A stretch of 64,000 bases of DNA from Alphaproteobacteria bacterium (GTDB lineage Bacteria > Myxococcota_A > UBA796 > GCA-2862545): positions 1 through 64,000 of the forward strand of contig JACKET010000008.1 of NCBI GenBank assembly GCA_020632875.1, given 5' to 3'. Positions 42,170 to 54,980 of the stretch are shown piece after piece. Each line of letters begins with the position of its first letter. Positions within the stretch are counted from its first letter, which is position 1. The position numbers were made by a program, and so were the translations under genes. A model generated the notes under the pieces. It saw only the letters and a program-made list of their open reading frames with translations. It was not told the DNA's origin and did no database searches.

Positions 42170-42793
42170 TCAGACCCGGGACGCGCGGATCCGCCGCCAC
42201 ACCGGGAAGCCCACGACGAGACCCGCGAGCGCGCCGCCGAGGTGCGCGGAGTGCGCGATCGGCACGCCCCCGAGCATCCCGTCGACCCCCGTCCACAGGA
42301 GCCCGAGCGCGTCGAGCCCGATGAACAGCAGCACGGCGAGCCAGGCGCGCATCGGGATCACGAACATCACGAGCAGCGTGCGATCGGGGAACCACATCGC
42401 GTACGGCACCGCGAAGGCCATGGCCGCGCCGGACGCGCCGAGCGCGGCGGATTCGGAGCCCGTGAGCCCGGCCCACACGACGAAGGCGACGGACGCCGAC
42501 AGCGCGCCCGCGACGTAGAGCGCGATCAGCCGCGCCCCGCCGAGGACCTGGCCCACCGGCCGCCCGAAGACCCACAGCGCAAGCAGGTTCGCGAGCAGGT
42601 GCATCGCGTCGATGTGCGAGAATTCGGCCGTGAGCAGGGTCCACAGGCGGCCGTGGGTCACGCTCTCCCAGCTCACGAGGAGGTGCTGGCGCAGCAGCTC
42701 GGGGTGCTCGGGGCCGACCGTGTGCCACACGACGTACACGAGCAGGTTCAGCAGCAGCAGGCCGGGCAGGGCATTGCGGTCGAGGGCGCTCAC
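42170..42793 (-). CDS. Rhomboid-family intramembrane serine protease
   Basis: A 207-residue membrane protein with six hydrophobic helices. The rhomboid active site is intact: HxxxN in FSHIDAMHLLANL, the catalytic Ser in LGASGAAMAF (GASG) and the catalytic His in AHSAHLGGALAG. It starts at a GTG. Rhomboids cut transmembrane segments inside the membrane. Some rhomboids process C-terminal sorting tails, and a MopE-like protein with such a tail is encoded 2.1 kb away; a link is only a guess. Its stop lies one base after the stop of the convergent PH-like gene. Confidence 0.9.
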   Translation of the reverse strand: MSALDRNALPGLLLLNLLVYVVWHTVGPEHPELLRQHLLVSWESVTHGRLWTLLTAEFSHIDAMHLLANLLALWVFGRPVGQVLGGARLIALYVAGALSASVAFVVWAGLTGSESAALGASGAAMAFAVPYAMWFPDRTLLVMFVIPMRAWLAVLLFIGLDALGLLWTGVDGMLGGVPIAHSAHLGGALAGLVVGFPVWRRIRASRV

Positions 42794-42844
42794 GACGTCG
42801 TCCTAACGGCACACCGGGGTCGATGACCGGGGTTACCAGGCGTC

Positions 42845-44935
42845 GTGGTCGATGCGGCACTGCAACCCGGACAGATCCTCGGCGGACGCTTCGCCGTCGT
42901 CGGTGTGCTGGGCTCGGGCGGCACGGCGACCGTGTACCTCGCCGTCGACCAGCTGCGCGGCGAGCAGATCGCGCTGAAGGTCGTGCACGCCCACCTCTCA
43001 CGCGACCCGGCCACCCGGCGCCGGCTGCGGCGCGAGGTCGCGGCGAGCGCGTTGCTCGCCCACGAGGCTGCGCTCGTGCCGTGGGACCTGCACGAGCTCG
43101 ACGGGCGGCTGTGCCTCACCATGCCCTACCACCCGGGCCAGACCCTCACCGAGCACGTCGGCGCGAAGGGCGCGATGGCGCCCGACGCCGTGCGCCAGCT
43201 CGGCATCCGGATCGCCGAGGCGCTGGCCGCCGCGCACCGCACGGGCCTGCTCCACCGCGACGTGACGGGGAACAACATCCTGGTGGAGGCCGGCGGGAAC
43301 GCCGTGATCACCGACTTCGGCATGGCCCGCGTCGAGAGCCAGGCCACGAAGAGCACCGGCATGCTGGGCACGGCGGGCTACGCGGCCCCCGAGGTGTACT
43401 CCGGCGAGCGCTCCGACCCGCGCACCGACCTCTACGGCCTCGGCTGCGCGCTGTACCTCGCCGCCACCGGCAAGACGCCCTTCGGCACCGACAGCCCCAT
43501 GGCCGCGCTGCAGCGGCAGCTCGAAGAGACGTACACGCCGGTCCGCGAGCTGAACCCCGCCATCCCCGAAGACCTCGCCCGCACCATCGAGAGCCTGCTG
43601 CGGAAGTCCCCTGCCGACCGGCCTCAGGGGGCGCGCGAGGTCGCCGACGCCCTGCGCGCGGGGGTCCCCGCGGGTCGTGAGGCCGCAGAGCCCGTCGCGA
43701 GCGTGGTTTCGCGACGCGCCCACATCGAGCCCGGCACGCACGTCGTGGTGGTGCGCGAGCGCGAGGAGGACCGCGCCCGGCGCCGCCAGCTCCGCGTCGA
43801 CGCGAAGAAGGAGCGCAAGACGCTGGAGACCGAGGTGGCACGGCGCGCCCGCGAGCTCGTCACCGGCGTGCTGGCGTACGTGGGCCTGCACTCCGGCGAA
43901 GACCCGACGCCCGAAGACCTGCTCGTGCGCGCCATCGCCGAAGAGGCCGGGATCACCTCCGAGCTGAAGGCGCCCCCCGCGCTGGTCGAGCAGGAGCTGG
44001 TGCTCGTCGAGGGCGTGAGCCCCGAAGCCGCGCGGCGGATCGCGCGCGAGGCCCGGTCGGCCGGCTTCACCGCGCGCCACGGCGACCCGACGCCACCGGG
44101 CCGCAGCATCGCGCGCGTGCTGATGTCCCTCGTGGTGGCGGGCTGGGTGCTCACCTCGCTCGTCGCCTCCATCGCCGACGGCGTGCTGCCCATCTGGATC
44201 GGCTCGATGGTGCTGTTCACCGTGTTCGTCGCGTTCCTGCGCCGCCAGGGCCGCCGGCTCGACACGACCGACCTCCCCGTGGCCTACACCAACGACCTCA
44301 CCCGGTGGATGAAGACGCCGGAGCCCGGTCGCTTCGCGCTCGACGCGTCCCCCGCCGCCCGGGCGGTGCCCGAGAAGGCGCCCGAGGCACCGGTCGAGGC
44401 GGCGAGCACGCGCGGCGGCAAGCTGCTCGACCGCGTCCGCATCCAGCTCGACGGCCTGAAGAGCGCGGTCGACACGCTCGAGCTGCCCGACGTCGCGCGC
44501 AGCGACCTGCGCGACACGGCCCGCGACCTCGACGCGCGTGCCGTCGATCTCGCCGACGACATCGATCGCATCGACGCCGAGCTCGCCGCGGGCAGCGAAG
44601 ACGGCAGCTGGATCGAGCCCCGCCTCGACCGCCTGCGCACGAAGCAACGCGGCGGAGAGCCCGTCGACGCGGGCGAGATCACGCGCCTCGAGAAGGCGCT
44701 CGACGCCCACCGCGAAGCCGAGGCGCTCGTCGCGAAGCTCGACAGCCAGCTGACCGCCGCGACCGCCGAAATGCTCGAGATCGCCGCGACCGCCGCGCGC
44801 GTCCGCCGCGAGCTGCTGAGCCAGCCCGAGCCCGAGAAGAGCGCGAGCGAAGCGCTGGAGCGGCTCCGCAAGGAGGCCGAGCTCGCCGACCGCGCGCGCC
44901 GCGAGATGGGCCGCCGCGCCGCACGCGAGGGGTAG
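42845..44935 (+). CDS. Transmembrane Ser/Thr protein kinase with C-terminal coiled coil
   Basis: A 696-residue protein from a GTG. Residues about 15-275 are a kinase: GVLGSGGTATVYLA, the lysine in IALKVV, HRDVTGNNILV (the usual Lys of HRDLKPxN is Thr) and TDFGMA, with an APE motif in YAAPEVY. A DUF1707-like basic region follows, then two membrane helices at about 424-465, then a region rich in long helices (about 520-690, e.g. RLEKALDAHREAEALVAKL) likely to be a coiled coil. The kinase is cytosolic. An unusual plan in which the extracytoplasmic part is minimal and the coiled coil is C-terminal. Confidence 0.85.
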   Translation: MVDAALQPGQILGGRFAVVGVLGSGGTATVYLAVDQLRGEQIALKVVHAHLSRDPATRRRLRREVAASALLAHEAALVPWDLHELDGRLCLTMPYHPGQTLTEHVGAKGAMAPDAVRQLGIRIAEALAAAHRTGLLHRDVTGNNILVEAGGNAVITDFGMARVESQATKSTGMLGTAGYAAPEVYSGERSDPRTDLYGLGCALYLAATGKTPFGTDSPMAALQRQLEETYTPVRELNPAIPEDLARTIESLLRKSPADRPQGAREVADALRAGVPAGREAAEPVASVVSRRAHIEPGTHVVVVREREEDRARRRQLRVDAKKERKTLETEVARRARELVTGVLAYVGLHSGEDPTPEDLLVRAIAEEAGITSELKAPPALVEQELVLVEGVSPEAARRIAREARSAGFTARHGDPTPPGRSIARVLMSLVVAGWVLTSLVASIADGVLPIWIGSMVLFTVFVAFLRRQGRRLDTTDLPVAYTNDLTRWMKTPEPGRFALDASPAARAVPEKAPEAPVEAASTRGGKLLDRVRIQLDGLKSAVDTLELPDVARSDLRDTARDLDARAVDLADDIDRIDAELAAGSEDGSWIEPRLDRLRTKQRGGEPVDAGEITRLEKALDAHREAEALVAKLDSQLTAATAEMLEIAATAARVRRELLSQPEPEKSASEALERLRKEAELADRARREMGRRAAREG

Positions 44936-44936
44936 C

Positions 44937-48584
<3,648 letters not shown>

Positions 48585-48689
48585 GCGTTCATGGAGGATT
48601 CACACCACGGACGTCCACGGGTCATGGCCCGGGGCGACTCTACGGTCGTGAACGGCACCCACCGGTGCCGGCGCCACCAGGGGGTCCTC

Positions 48690-48974
48690 ATGGACAGGCA
48701 CGAAATCGACGCGAACACCACGGCCTGGAACGTCCAGGTGTGGGCGAGCTTCCTGATCGCGACCGGGCTCACGCTCGGCGGCATCCTCTTCCTGCCGGCG
48801 GACATCTGGATCCGCGGCTACCTCGCCATGGGTGTGCTGTTCACGGTCGGCTCCACCTTCTCGCTCGCGAAGACCACGCGGGACAACGCGGAGGTCCAGC
48901 GCCTGCGCAACCGCGTCAAGGCCGCGAAGACCGAGAAGGTCCTGCGCGAGTTCGAGATGTCCGACGCCGCCTGA
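48690..48974 (+). CDS. YiaA/YiaB-type two-helix membrane protein
   Basis: A 94-residue protein with two hydrophobic helices joined by a short loop (VWASFLIATGLTLGGILFLP and GYLAMGVLFTVGSTFSLAK), the arrangement of yiaAB-domain proteins, then a basic coiled tail. AGGGGG precedes the ATG. It is 63 bases upstream of oleA and in the same direction, but a functional tie is not shown. Confidence 0.75.
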   Translation: MDRHEIDANTTAWNVQVWASFLIATGLTLGGILFLPADIWIRGYLAMGVLFTVGSTFSLAKTTRDNAEVQRLRNRVKAAKTEKVLREFEMSDAA

Positions 48975-49037
48975 CGCGGCCCGGAAGCTGGCCGCCGGGC
49001 CAGTCGCCCCGCATCCATCGTGGGGTTACGGCGCGGC

Positions 49038-50054
49038 ATGCGCTTCCAGAACGTGTGCATCGAAGAAGTCGGCTACGTGCTCCCGCCCAACGTGGTGACG
49101 AGCGCGCAGCTCGAGGCGTACTTCGCCCACACGCTGAAGCGCCTCGGCATGCCGCCCGGCCAGGTCGAGAAGCTCTCGGGCATCAAAGAGCGGCGCTGGT
49201 GGGACGAGGGCGTGCAGCCCTCCACGGTCGCTGCGATGGCGGGCCAGCGCGCGCTCGATCGCGCGGGCCTCACGGTCGGCGACATCCAGTCGCTCATCAA
49301 CTGCTCCGTCAGCCGCGACTGGCTCGAGCCGGCGACCAGCGCGATGGTCGCCGGGCACCTCGGCTGCTCACACGAGGTCTTCAACTTCGACGTGGGCAAC
49401 GCCTGCGTCGGGTTCCTCAACGGCCTCTACACGGCGGCCTGCCAGGTCGAGCTCGGCCACGTCGACCGGGTGCTCGTCACGTGCGGCGAGGTCGTGCGCA
49501 ACGGCGTGAGCGCGACCCTCGAGCGCCTCGCGAGCCCCGAGGCCACCATCGACACCTTCCGCGAGAACTTCGCCACGCTCACCCTCGGCGCCGGCGCGGT
49601 CGCGGCGGTCGTCACGCGGCGTGACCTGTCTCGCAAGGATCACCGCCTGAACGGCGCGATCCTGCGCTCCGCCCCCGAGCGCAACACGCTGTGCCTCGCG
49701 AACCACACCGAGATGCGCTCCGACGCGCACGGGCTGCTCGTCCACGGCGTCGGGCTCGCGGTCGAGGCGTTCCCGAAGGCCCGCGCCGAGTTCGGCTGGG
49801 GCCCCGACACCGTCGACGAGTACGTCTGCCACCAGGTGTCCGTCGCACACTTCACGCACGCGTTCGAGCAGCTCGGCCTCCCGCTCGAGAAGGCCACGCT
49901 CACGCTCCCCTACCTCGGCAACTGCGGGCCCTGCTCGCTGCCGCTGACCCTGTGCCTCGCCGAGGCGCAGGGCCGCATCCAGCCGGGGCAGGAGCTGTGC
50001 CTGTGGGCCGTCGGCTCCGGGCTCGGCTGCATCGTCATGAGCGTCTCCTGGTGA
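49038..50054 (+). CDS. oleA: OleA, acyl-CoA condensing thiolase of olefin synthesis
   Basis: A 338-residue thiolase-superfamily enzyme close to Xanthomonas OleA: MRFQNVCIEEVGYVLPPN, GIKERRWWDEGVQPS, NCSVSRDWLEPATSAMVAGH and FDVGNACVGFLNG, where the Cys near residue 123 is the nucleophile, then VCHQVSVAHF with the His and LGNCGPCSLPL with the Asn. OleA condenses two fatty acyl-CoAs to a 2-alkyl-3-ketoacid. The start at 49038 gives the family N-terminus. oleB follows after 13 bases. Confidence 0.92.
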   Translation: MRFQNVCIEEVGYVLPPNVVTSAQLEAYFAHTLKRLGMPPGQVEKLSGIKERRWWDEGVQPSTVAAMAGQRALDRAGLTVGDIQSLINCSVSRDWLEPATSAMVAGHLGCSHEVFNFDVGNACVGFLNGLYTAACQVELGHVDRVLVTCGEVVRNGVSATLERLASPEATIDTFRENFATLTLGAGAVAAVVTRRDLSRKDHRLNGAILRSAPERNTLCLANHTEMRSDAHGLLVHGVGLAVEAFPKARAEFGWGPDTVDEYVCHQVSVAHFTHAFEQLGLPLEKATLTLPYLGNCGPCSLPLTLCLAEAQGRIQPGQELCLWAVGSGLGCIVMSVSW

Positions 50055-50067
50055 CTGGAGGAACCCC

Positions 50068-50979
50068 GTGAGAGGAACCACGCGCTGGCAGGACCTTCCC
50101 GAGCCCGTCCGCGCGCACTACCCGTGGGCCGGCCGGGATCTGCTCCTCAAGAGCGGCTTCCGCATGCACTACCTCGACGAGGGCGAGGGCGACCCGATCC
50201 TCATGGTGCACGGCAACCCGACCTGGTCGTTCTACTACCGCACGCTCGTGAAGCCGTTCAGCGAGACGAACCGCTGCGTCGTGCCCGACCACATCGGGTG
50301 CGGGCTGTCCGACAAGCCGCAGGACTGGCCGTACCGGCTGAACGACCACATCGACAACCTGTGCCAGCTCATCGAGCACCTCGATCTGCAGAACATCACG
50401 CTCGTCGTGCACGACTGGGGCGGGGCCATCGGGCTCGGCGCCGCGACGCGCATGCCCGAGCGGTTCGCGCGGTTCGTGATCTTCAACACGGCCGTGTTCA
50501 TGGGCCCGATCCCGTGGGCGCTGCGCCTCGTGCACGTGCCGGTCGTGGGCTCCGTCATCGTGCGGGGCTTCAACGGCTTCGTACGCGGCGGCCTGATCTC
50601 GGCCATCGCCGACCGCCGGCGCATGCGGAACGGCGTCGGCAAGGGCTACCTCGCGCCCTACAACTCCTGGCGGAACCGCGTGGCGACGCACCGGATGGTC
50701 TGCGACATCCCCGTCGACGAGAACCACCCCACGTGGGACACGCTGCACGCCATCGACGAAGGCATCCGCCAGTTCCGCGACAAGCCCGTGATGATCGTCT
50801 GGGGCGAGAAGGACTTCGTGTTCACGAACTTCTTCCGCGACGGCTTCATCGAGCGCTTCCCCGATGCCGAGGTCCACAGCCTGCCCGAGTGCAGCCACTG
50901 GATCGTCGAAGACGCGCACGAGCGAATCGTGCCGTGGATGAAGGACTGGATGGCGAAGAACCCCCTCCCGGCAGAGTGA
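50068..50979 (+). CDS. oleB: OleB, beta-lactone decarboxylase
   Basis: A 303-residue alpha/beta hydrolase of haloalkane-dehalogenase type. It has the oxyanion segment VHGNPTWSFYYRTL, the nucleophile elbow VVHDWGGAIG (Asp as nucleophile), GEKDF and the His in CSHWIVEDAH. In the ole pathway OleB decarboxylates the beta-lactone to the cis-olefin. It starts at a GTG with GGAGG seven bases upstream. Between oleA and oleC. Confidence 0.9.
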   Translation: MRGTTRWQDLPEPVRAHYPWAGRDLLLKSGFRMHYLDEGEGDPILMVHGNPTWSFYYRTLVKPFSETNRCVVPDHIGCGLSDKPQDWPYRLNDHIDNLCQLIEHLDLQNITLVVHDWGGAIGLGAATRMPERFARFVIFNTAVFMGPIPWALRLVHVPVVGSVIVRGFNGFVRGGLISAIADRRRMRNGVGKGYLAPYNSWRNRVATHRMVCDIPVDENHPTWDTLHAIDEGIRQFRDKPVMIVWGEKDFVFTNFFRDGFIERFPDAEVHSLPECSHWIVEDAHERIVPWMKDWMAKNPLPAE

Positions 50980-50981
50980 CG

Positions 50982-52619
50982 ATGACGACCTACAACGTGG
51001 CGAGCCACCTGCGCCGCCACGCCGCCGAGCGGCCCGACCAGCCGGCGCTCCTCTACCCCTCCCCCGCCTACACCGACGCGAGCCCGGCCTGGGATCGCCT
51101 CACGTACCGCGAGTTCGACGCGCGCTCCGACGCCTACGCGCGGGGCTTCGCGAGCGCCGGCGTGAAGCAGGGCGACCGCGTGCTGATGCTGATGAAGCCG
51201 CAGATGGACCTGTGGGTCGTGCTGTTCGCGCTCTTCAAGATCGGCGCCGTGCCCGTCATCCTCGACCCGGGCATGGGGCGCAAGGCGCTGCTCGCCTGCA
51301 TCGAGCAGATCGGGTGCCGCGTCATGATCGCGGAGTCCATCCTGCACGCGCTGCGCACGACGTTCTTCCGCAAGCCCTTCGCGGCCGCCGAGGTGTTCGT
51401 CACCGTCGGCCCCAAGATCTGGTGGGGCGGCGTCACGCTGAAGCAGTGCCTCGAAGAGGGCGGCGAGCCCTTCCCGCTCGCGGAGTGCGGCGAGATGGAC
51501 GACGCGGCCATCGCGTTCACGTCCGGGTCCACGGGCACGCCGAAGGGCGTGGGCTACCACCAGGGCATGTGGGACACCGCCGTCGACGCCATCCGCGAGA
51601 TGCTCGACGTGAAGGCGGGCGACGTGAGCGTGCAGGCCTTCGCGGCCTTCGCGATCTACGACCTGTGCTGGGGCCACACCGCGGTCATCCCGAAGTTCGA
51701 CCTCTCGAAGCCCGCGAGCGCGCCCCCCGCCGCCATGGTCGCCGCCATCCAGGCGCACCAGGCGAAGATGGCGTTCGGCAGCCCCATCATCTGGCGCCGC
51801 GTCGGCCCGTACTGCGAGCAGAACGGCATCCAGCTGCACAGCCTCGACCGCGCGCTGACCACCGGCGCGCCCACGCCGCCCGACATGGTGCGGCAGTTCG
51901 CGGGCATCCTGCGCGAGGGCGTCGAGTTCCACACGCCGTACGGCGCGACCGAGGCCATCCCCGTCAGCCACATCGGAAGCCGCGAGCTGCTCGAGGACTG
52001 CGTGGCCGAGACGGCCCGCGGCGCCGGCACGTGCGTCGGGCACCCCGCGAAGGGCGTCGAGATCCGCATCATCGAGGTCACCGACGCCGACATCCCGGCC
52101 TGGCAGGACGATCTGCAGGTCGAGCCCGGCCAGATCGGCGAGATCGTCGTTCGCGGCGGCCAGGTGTCGGTCGAGTACAAGGAGTCGCCCGAGGGCAACG
52201 CCTCGTCCAAGATCCGCGACGGAGACACGGTCTTCCACCGCATGGGCGACCTCGGCTACCTCGACGCGAAGGGCCGGCTGTGGTTCTGCGGCCGCAAGTC
52301 GCACCGGCTGCAGACCGCCGACGGGATGCTGCCGTGCGTGCCGGTCGAGGGCATCTACAACGAGCACCCCGACGTGTTCCGGACGGCCCTCGTGGGCGTG
52401 GGCGCCCCGGGCCGCGAAGATCCCGTGCTGTGCGTCGAGATGCAGCCCGGCAAGAGCTGGGGGCCCGCGGTGCAGGGCGATCTCGAGAAGCTCGCGGCGG
52501 GCACGAAGTACGAGGGCGTCGTGAAGCGGTTCCTGCCGCACCCCGGCTTCCCGACGGATGCGCGCCACAACAGCAAGATCCGGCGCGGCGACCTCAAGGT
52601 GTGGGCGACCGCGCAATAG
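50982..52619 (+). CDS. oleC: OleC, beta-lactone synthetase
   Basis: A 545-residue ANL-superfamily adenylate-forming enzyme. The P-loop is FTSGSTGTPKGVGYHQG, then TPYGATEAIPVS (motif A5), GDLGYLDAKGRLWFCGRKSH (motif A7/A8 hinge) and NSKIRRGDL with the C-terminal catalytic Lys. OleC turns the 2-alkyl-3-hydroxyacid into a beta-lactone with ATP. It follows oleB after two bases. oleD, the reductase that should act between OleA and OleC, is not in the cluster. Confidence 0.92.
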   Translation: MTTYNVASHLRRHAAERPDQPALLYPSPAYTDASPAWDRLTYREFDARSDAYARGFASAGVKQGDRVLMLMKPQMDLWVVLFALFKIGAVPVILDPGMGRKALLACIEQIGCRVMIAESILHALRTTFFRKPFAAAEVFVTVGPKIWWGGVTLKQCLEEGGEPFPLAECGEMDDAAIAFTSGSTGTPKGVGYHQGMWDTAVDAIREMLDVKAGDVSVQAFAAFAIYDLCWGHTAVIPKFDLSKPASAPPAAMVAAIQAHQAKMAFGSPIIWRRVGPYCEQNGIQLHSLDRALTTGAPTPPDMVRQFAGILREGVEFHTPYGATEAIPVSHIGSRELLEDCVAETARGAGTCVGHPAKGVEIRIIEVTDADIPAWQDDLQVEPGQIGEIVVRGGQVSVEYKESPEGNASSKIRDGDTVFHRMGDLGYLDAKGRLWFCGRKSHRLQTADGMLPCVPVEGIYNEHPDVFRTALVGVGAPGREDPVLCVEMQPGKSWGPAVQGDLEKLAAGTKYEGVVKRFLPHPGFPTDARHNSKIRRGDLKVWATAQ

Positions 52620-52637
52620 CGCCGCGCGCCACGCGAT

Positions 52638-52665
52638 GTGGAAAGCGTGCGTGTTTCCACTTTTC
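52638..52665 (+). terminator. Terminator of the ole cluster
   Basis: GTGGAAA and TTTCCAC form a seven-base stem with a nine-base loop, followed by TTTTC, 18 bases after the oleC stop. This separates oleABC from the RTX gene. Confidence 0.75.
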
Positions 52666-52749
52666 TCATGGATCGCGAAGGGCCGCACTCACAGTGACTC
52701 GGCGAGCCGCGCTCGAAATCGACGTGAGCCGTGGGACCGTCGCGGGGGA

Positions 52750-52772
52750 TCCTGGAAGGAACCCATCCAGGA
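52750..52772 (+). promoter_or_regulatory. Hairpin that could mask the RTX ribosome-binding site
   Basis: TCCTGGA (52750-52756) and TCCAGGA (52766-52772) are perfect complements with a nine-base loop. The right arm contains most of the AGGAG ribosome-binding site (52769-52773) of the ATG at 52781. Folding would hide the site. Confidence 0.45.
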
Positions 52773-52787
52773 GAATAGTGATGTTTA

Positions 52788-52795
52788 CCCCCCCC
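52788..52795 (+). repeat. C8 homopolymer between good start codon and RTX frame
   Basis: Eight Cs follow the ATG at 52781 (ATGTTTA then C8). With eight Cs this ATG runs into a stop after 19 codons; with nine Cs it joins the long RTX frame at the second ATG (52798). Confidence 0.85.
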
Positions 52796-52797
52796 TT

Positions 52798-53997
52798 ATG
52801 GCGCTGTTCATGGTCCAGGGCGCGCACGCGCAGTCGATAAGTGCCTGCGGGAGCGGCGAGGCTCCGTCCGGCTTCGTCGGTGCTTCGTGCAGTGTCAACA
52901 GCGTGCCTGTGTGCAGTGTGAGCGGCGGCGTGCTCACCTGCGACATGAGCATGGCCTGCAGCACACCACCCGGTTCCACGAGCGGCTTCATGCGGGTCGC
53001 CAATCATGGAGGTGGCGGCATCAGCGCGTGGGGCCAGTGCTTCCAGGGCTCCACGTCAGTGAACTTCTGCTGCCGCGTCGACGACACCACGTCGGCCATC
53101 GGGGTCGTCAACGCGATCGGCACGAACTGGAAAGAGGAGCCGATCGCGTTCGAGAGTGGCGAGTTGAGCGGCAGTGAGCCCAACCCGACATGGTTTCTGC
53201 AGCCGACCGGGGGTGGCGAGCTGAAAGCGCAGATCCTCGCGAAGAACGGCAACGACATCATCGTCGGGTCCCCTTCGACAAGCAAATTCTACAGCGAGAC
53301 CCTGAACGGCCAGGGCCACGACGACGACATCCGAGGGCTGGCCGGCGACGATACAATCCTCGGGGGTGGGGGCATCGACTTCATCCTCGGTGACGACGGC
53401 GACGACGTGATCGACGGCGGGAACGGCGTCGATGGCATCAGCGGGGGCCCGGGCAACGACGAGATCCACGGGGGAAACCACGACGACATCATCAATGGGG
53501 ACGACGGGAACGACAAGATCTGGGGCGACGACGGGGACGATACGCTGATGGGAGACGACGGAAACGACGATCTCATCGGCGGCGGCGGCAACGACACCAT
53601 GGAAGGGGGCATTGGGAACGACCGCCTCCATGGGGGTGATGGCAACGACGAGCTCCTCGGTCAGAACGGGAACGACAAGCTCTTTGGGGGTGCCGGTGCC
53701 GACGTTCTCGATGGGGGAGCGAACGACGACTACTTGTGCGAGGACCTGTTCCTGGACTACCCGTCGTGCCTCGTACAGGAGCTGTACGGACAATCGGCGA
53801 CGACCATCGATCGCGCCTACATCTACCGAGGCCCGTTCGGGTGCGGCACACTGATCAGCAATCGTCCCTTTGGAAATGGTTCCGTCGAGGAGGCGCGTCA
53901 GAGCAATCCCATCGACTGGAGCCTCGTAGTGCCCGGCGGCTCGGCAACGACAGCGAGCAAGTACGCCCAGTGCGCGGAAGTCGAGGCACTGGACTGA
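52798..53997 (+). CDS. RTX-type calcium-binding secreted protein (start frame uncertain)
   Basis: A 399-residue protein from the ATG at 52798, with a leader MALFMVQGAHAQ that ends in an AHA cleavage-like site. The middle (about residues 190-325) is a run of some fourteen RTX nonapeptides (GGxGxDxxx type, e.g. GDDTILGGG, GGNDTMEGG, GGDGNDELLGG-like), which form a calcium-loaded beta-roll after secretion. Cys pairs occur before it. The 52798 ATG has no ribosome-binding site; the AGGAG at 52769-52773 serves instead an ATG at 52781 in another frame, offset by the C8 run. Either a start switch or an assembly error. The stop overlaps the next gene (TGATG). Confidence 0.8.
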   Translation: MALFMVQGAHAQSISACGSGEAPSGFVGASCSVNSVPVCSVSGGVLTCDMSMACSTPPGSTSGFMRVANHGGGGISAWGQCFQGSTSVNFCCRVDDTTSAIGVVNAIGTNWKEEPIAFESGELSGSEPNPTWFLQPTGGGELKAQILAKNGNDIIVGSPSTSKFYSETLNGQGHDDDIRGLAGDDTILGGGGIDFILGDDGDDVIDGGNGVDGISGGPGNDEIHGGNHDDIINGDDGNDKIWGDDGDDTLMGDDGNDDLIGGGGNDTMEGGIGNDRLHGGDGNDELLGQNGNDKLFGGAGADVLDGGANDDYLCEDLFLDYPSCLVQELYGQSATTIDRAYIYRGPFGCGTLISNRPFGNGSVEEARQSNPIDWSLVVPGGSATTASKYAQCAEVEALD

Positions 53998-54977
53998 TGC
54001 TCCCTTGGCTGTCATTCCTCGGCTGCGGGCCCCCGACTCCCCAACCAAGCGAGACGGGGGAATCGCACACAGGTGTGCCAGACCGGGAGTGGGTCACTGT
54101 GACCACGGCGCCCTGCGCGCTGGATTCCGAGGGCTGGGTCGAGTGCTGGAGATCGGACGAATGGGGCGACAACCCCTCGGACGACTACGACCTCGAGCAC
54201 AATGCGGTGATCCCTGTAAATCCTGTGCCGATGCGGCTCATCTACGCTCCAGACTCCTACACGGTCTGGGGCGTCGAACGCGACTCAGGCCGGTCGACCA
54301 ACTGGTTCTGTGCGGACGCGACCGACTACTGGTGCACGCCTCCGGAGATGGAAAACGCCGTGAACATCGGCATGACCTGTGGGTTGGAGTCGGACGGTCA
54401 GGTGAATTGCGTTCAGAGCCTCGGTGAGGACGTGTTCGGGCAGGTCCGGTTGCTCGACAACCAGCACGAGAGCGCCGTGGCCCTCGCTCCAGATGGCCGA
54501 CTCGCGGCCTATGGATACGGGGCGACCGTGGACGAACACTTGCCCCAGCCAGAACGGATCACGCACGCCAAGCTGTTCCGCTACTCCGCTTGCGTCCGCT
54601 ATGACTCCGGCGAGGTACTCTGCTACGGCGACGGGCCCGAGATCGGTGGCTCGCCGACCGCCCTGTTCCCCGACCCGCCCTACCGGTCGATCGAAGCGGG
54701 CGGCCTCACGTCGATCTGCGCCGTCCGCATGGACTGGACGATCGACTGCCGTACCTTCCGTCGGGTCCTGGAGAACGGGAGCCTCGTCGAACGGGTCGTC
54801 ACCGAGACCGTCAACTGGGGCCCGCTGCGGGACCTCTCTGTTCACAGTCACCAATGGACGAGCGGCGGCTACGCCTCCGTTTGCGCCATCCTCGAAGACA
54901 ACGCGATCCGCTGCTTCGGCCGTCGCTACGACGACAACCCCGACATCCACGACAAGCTGCCGGGACCCACCGAATAG
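53997..54977 (+). CDS. RCC1-like repeat lipoprotein
   Basis: A 326-residue protein with a lipoprotein signal MLPWLSFLGC (lipobox SFLGC). The rest has spaced units of the type TCGLESDGQVNC, ACVRYDSGEVLCYG, ICAVRMDWTIDC and VCAILEDNAIRCFG, as in RCC1/BLIP-II-type propellers that are common in Myxococcota, with a Cys pair per blade. Codon use is less GC-extreme than in neighbours. It is coupled to the RTX protein by a one-base overlap, so the two probably work at the cell surface together. Function unknown. Confidence 0.75.
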   Translation: MLPWLSFLGCGPPTPQPSETGESHTGVPDREWVTVTTAPCALDSEGWVECWRSDEWGDNPSDDYDLEHNAVIPVNPVPMRLIYAPDSYTVWGVERDSGRSTNWFCADATDYWCTPPEMENAVNIGMTCGLESDGQVNCVQSLGEDVFGQVRLLDNQHESAVALAPDGRLAAYGYGATVDEHLPQPERITHAKLFRYSACVRYDSGEVLCYGDGPEIGGSPTALFPDPPYRSIEAGGLTSICAVRMDWTIDCRTFRRVLENGSLVERVVTETVNWGPLRDLSVHSHQWTSGGYASVCAILEDNAIRCFGRRYDDNPDIHDKLPGPTE

Positions 54978-54980
54978 CGC

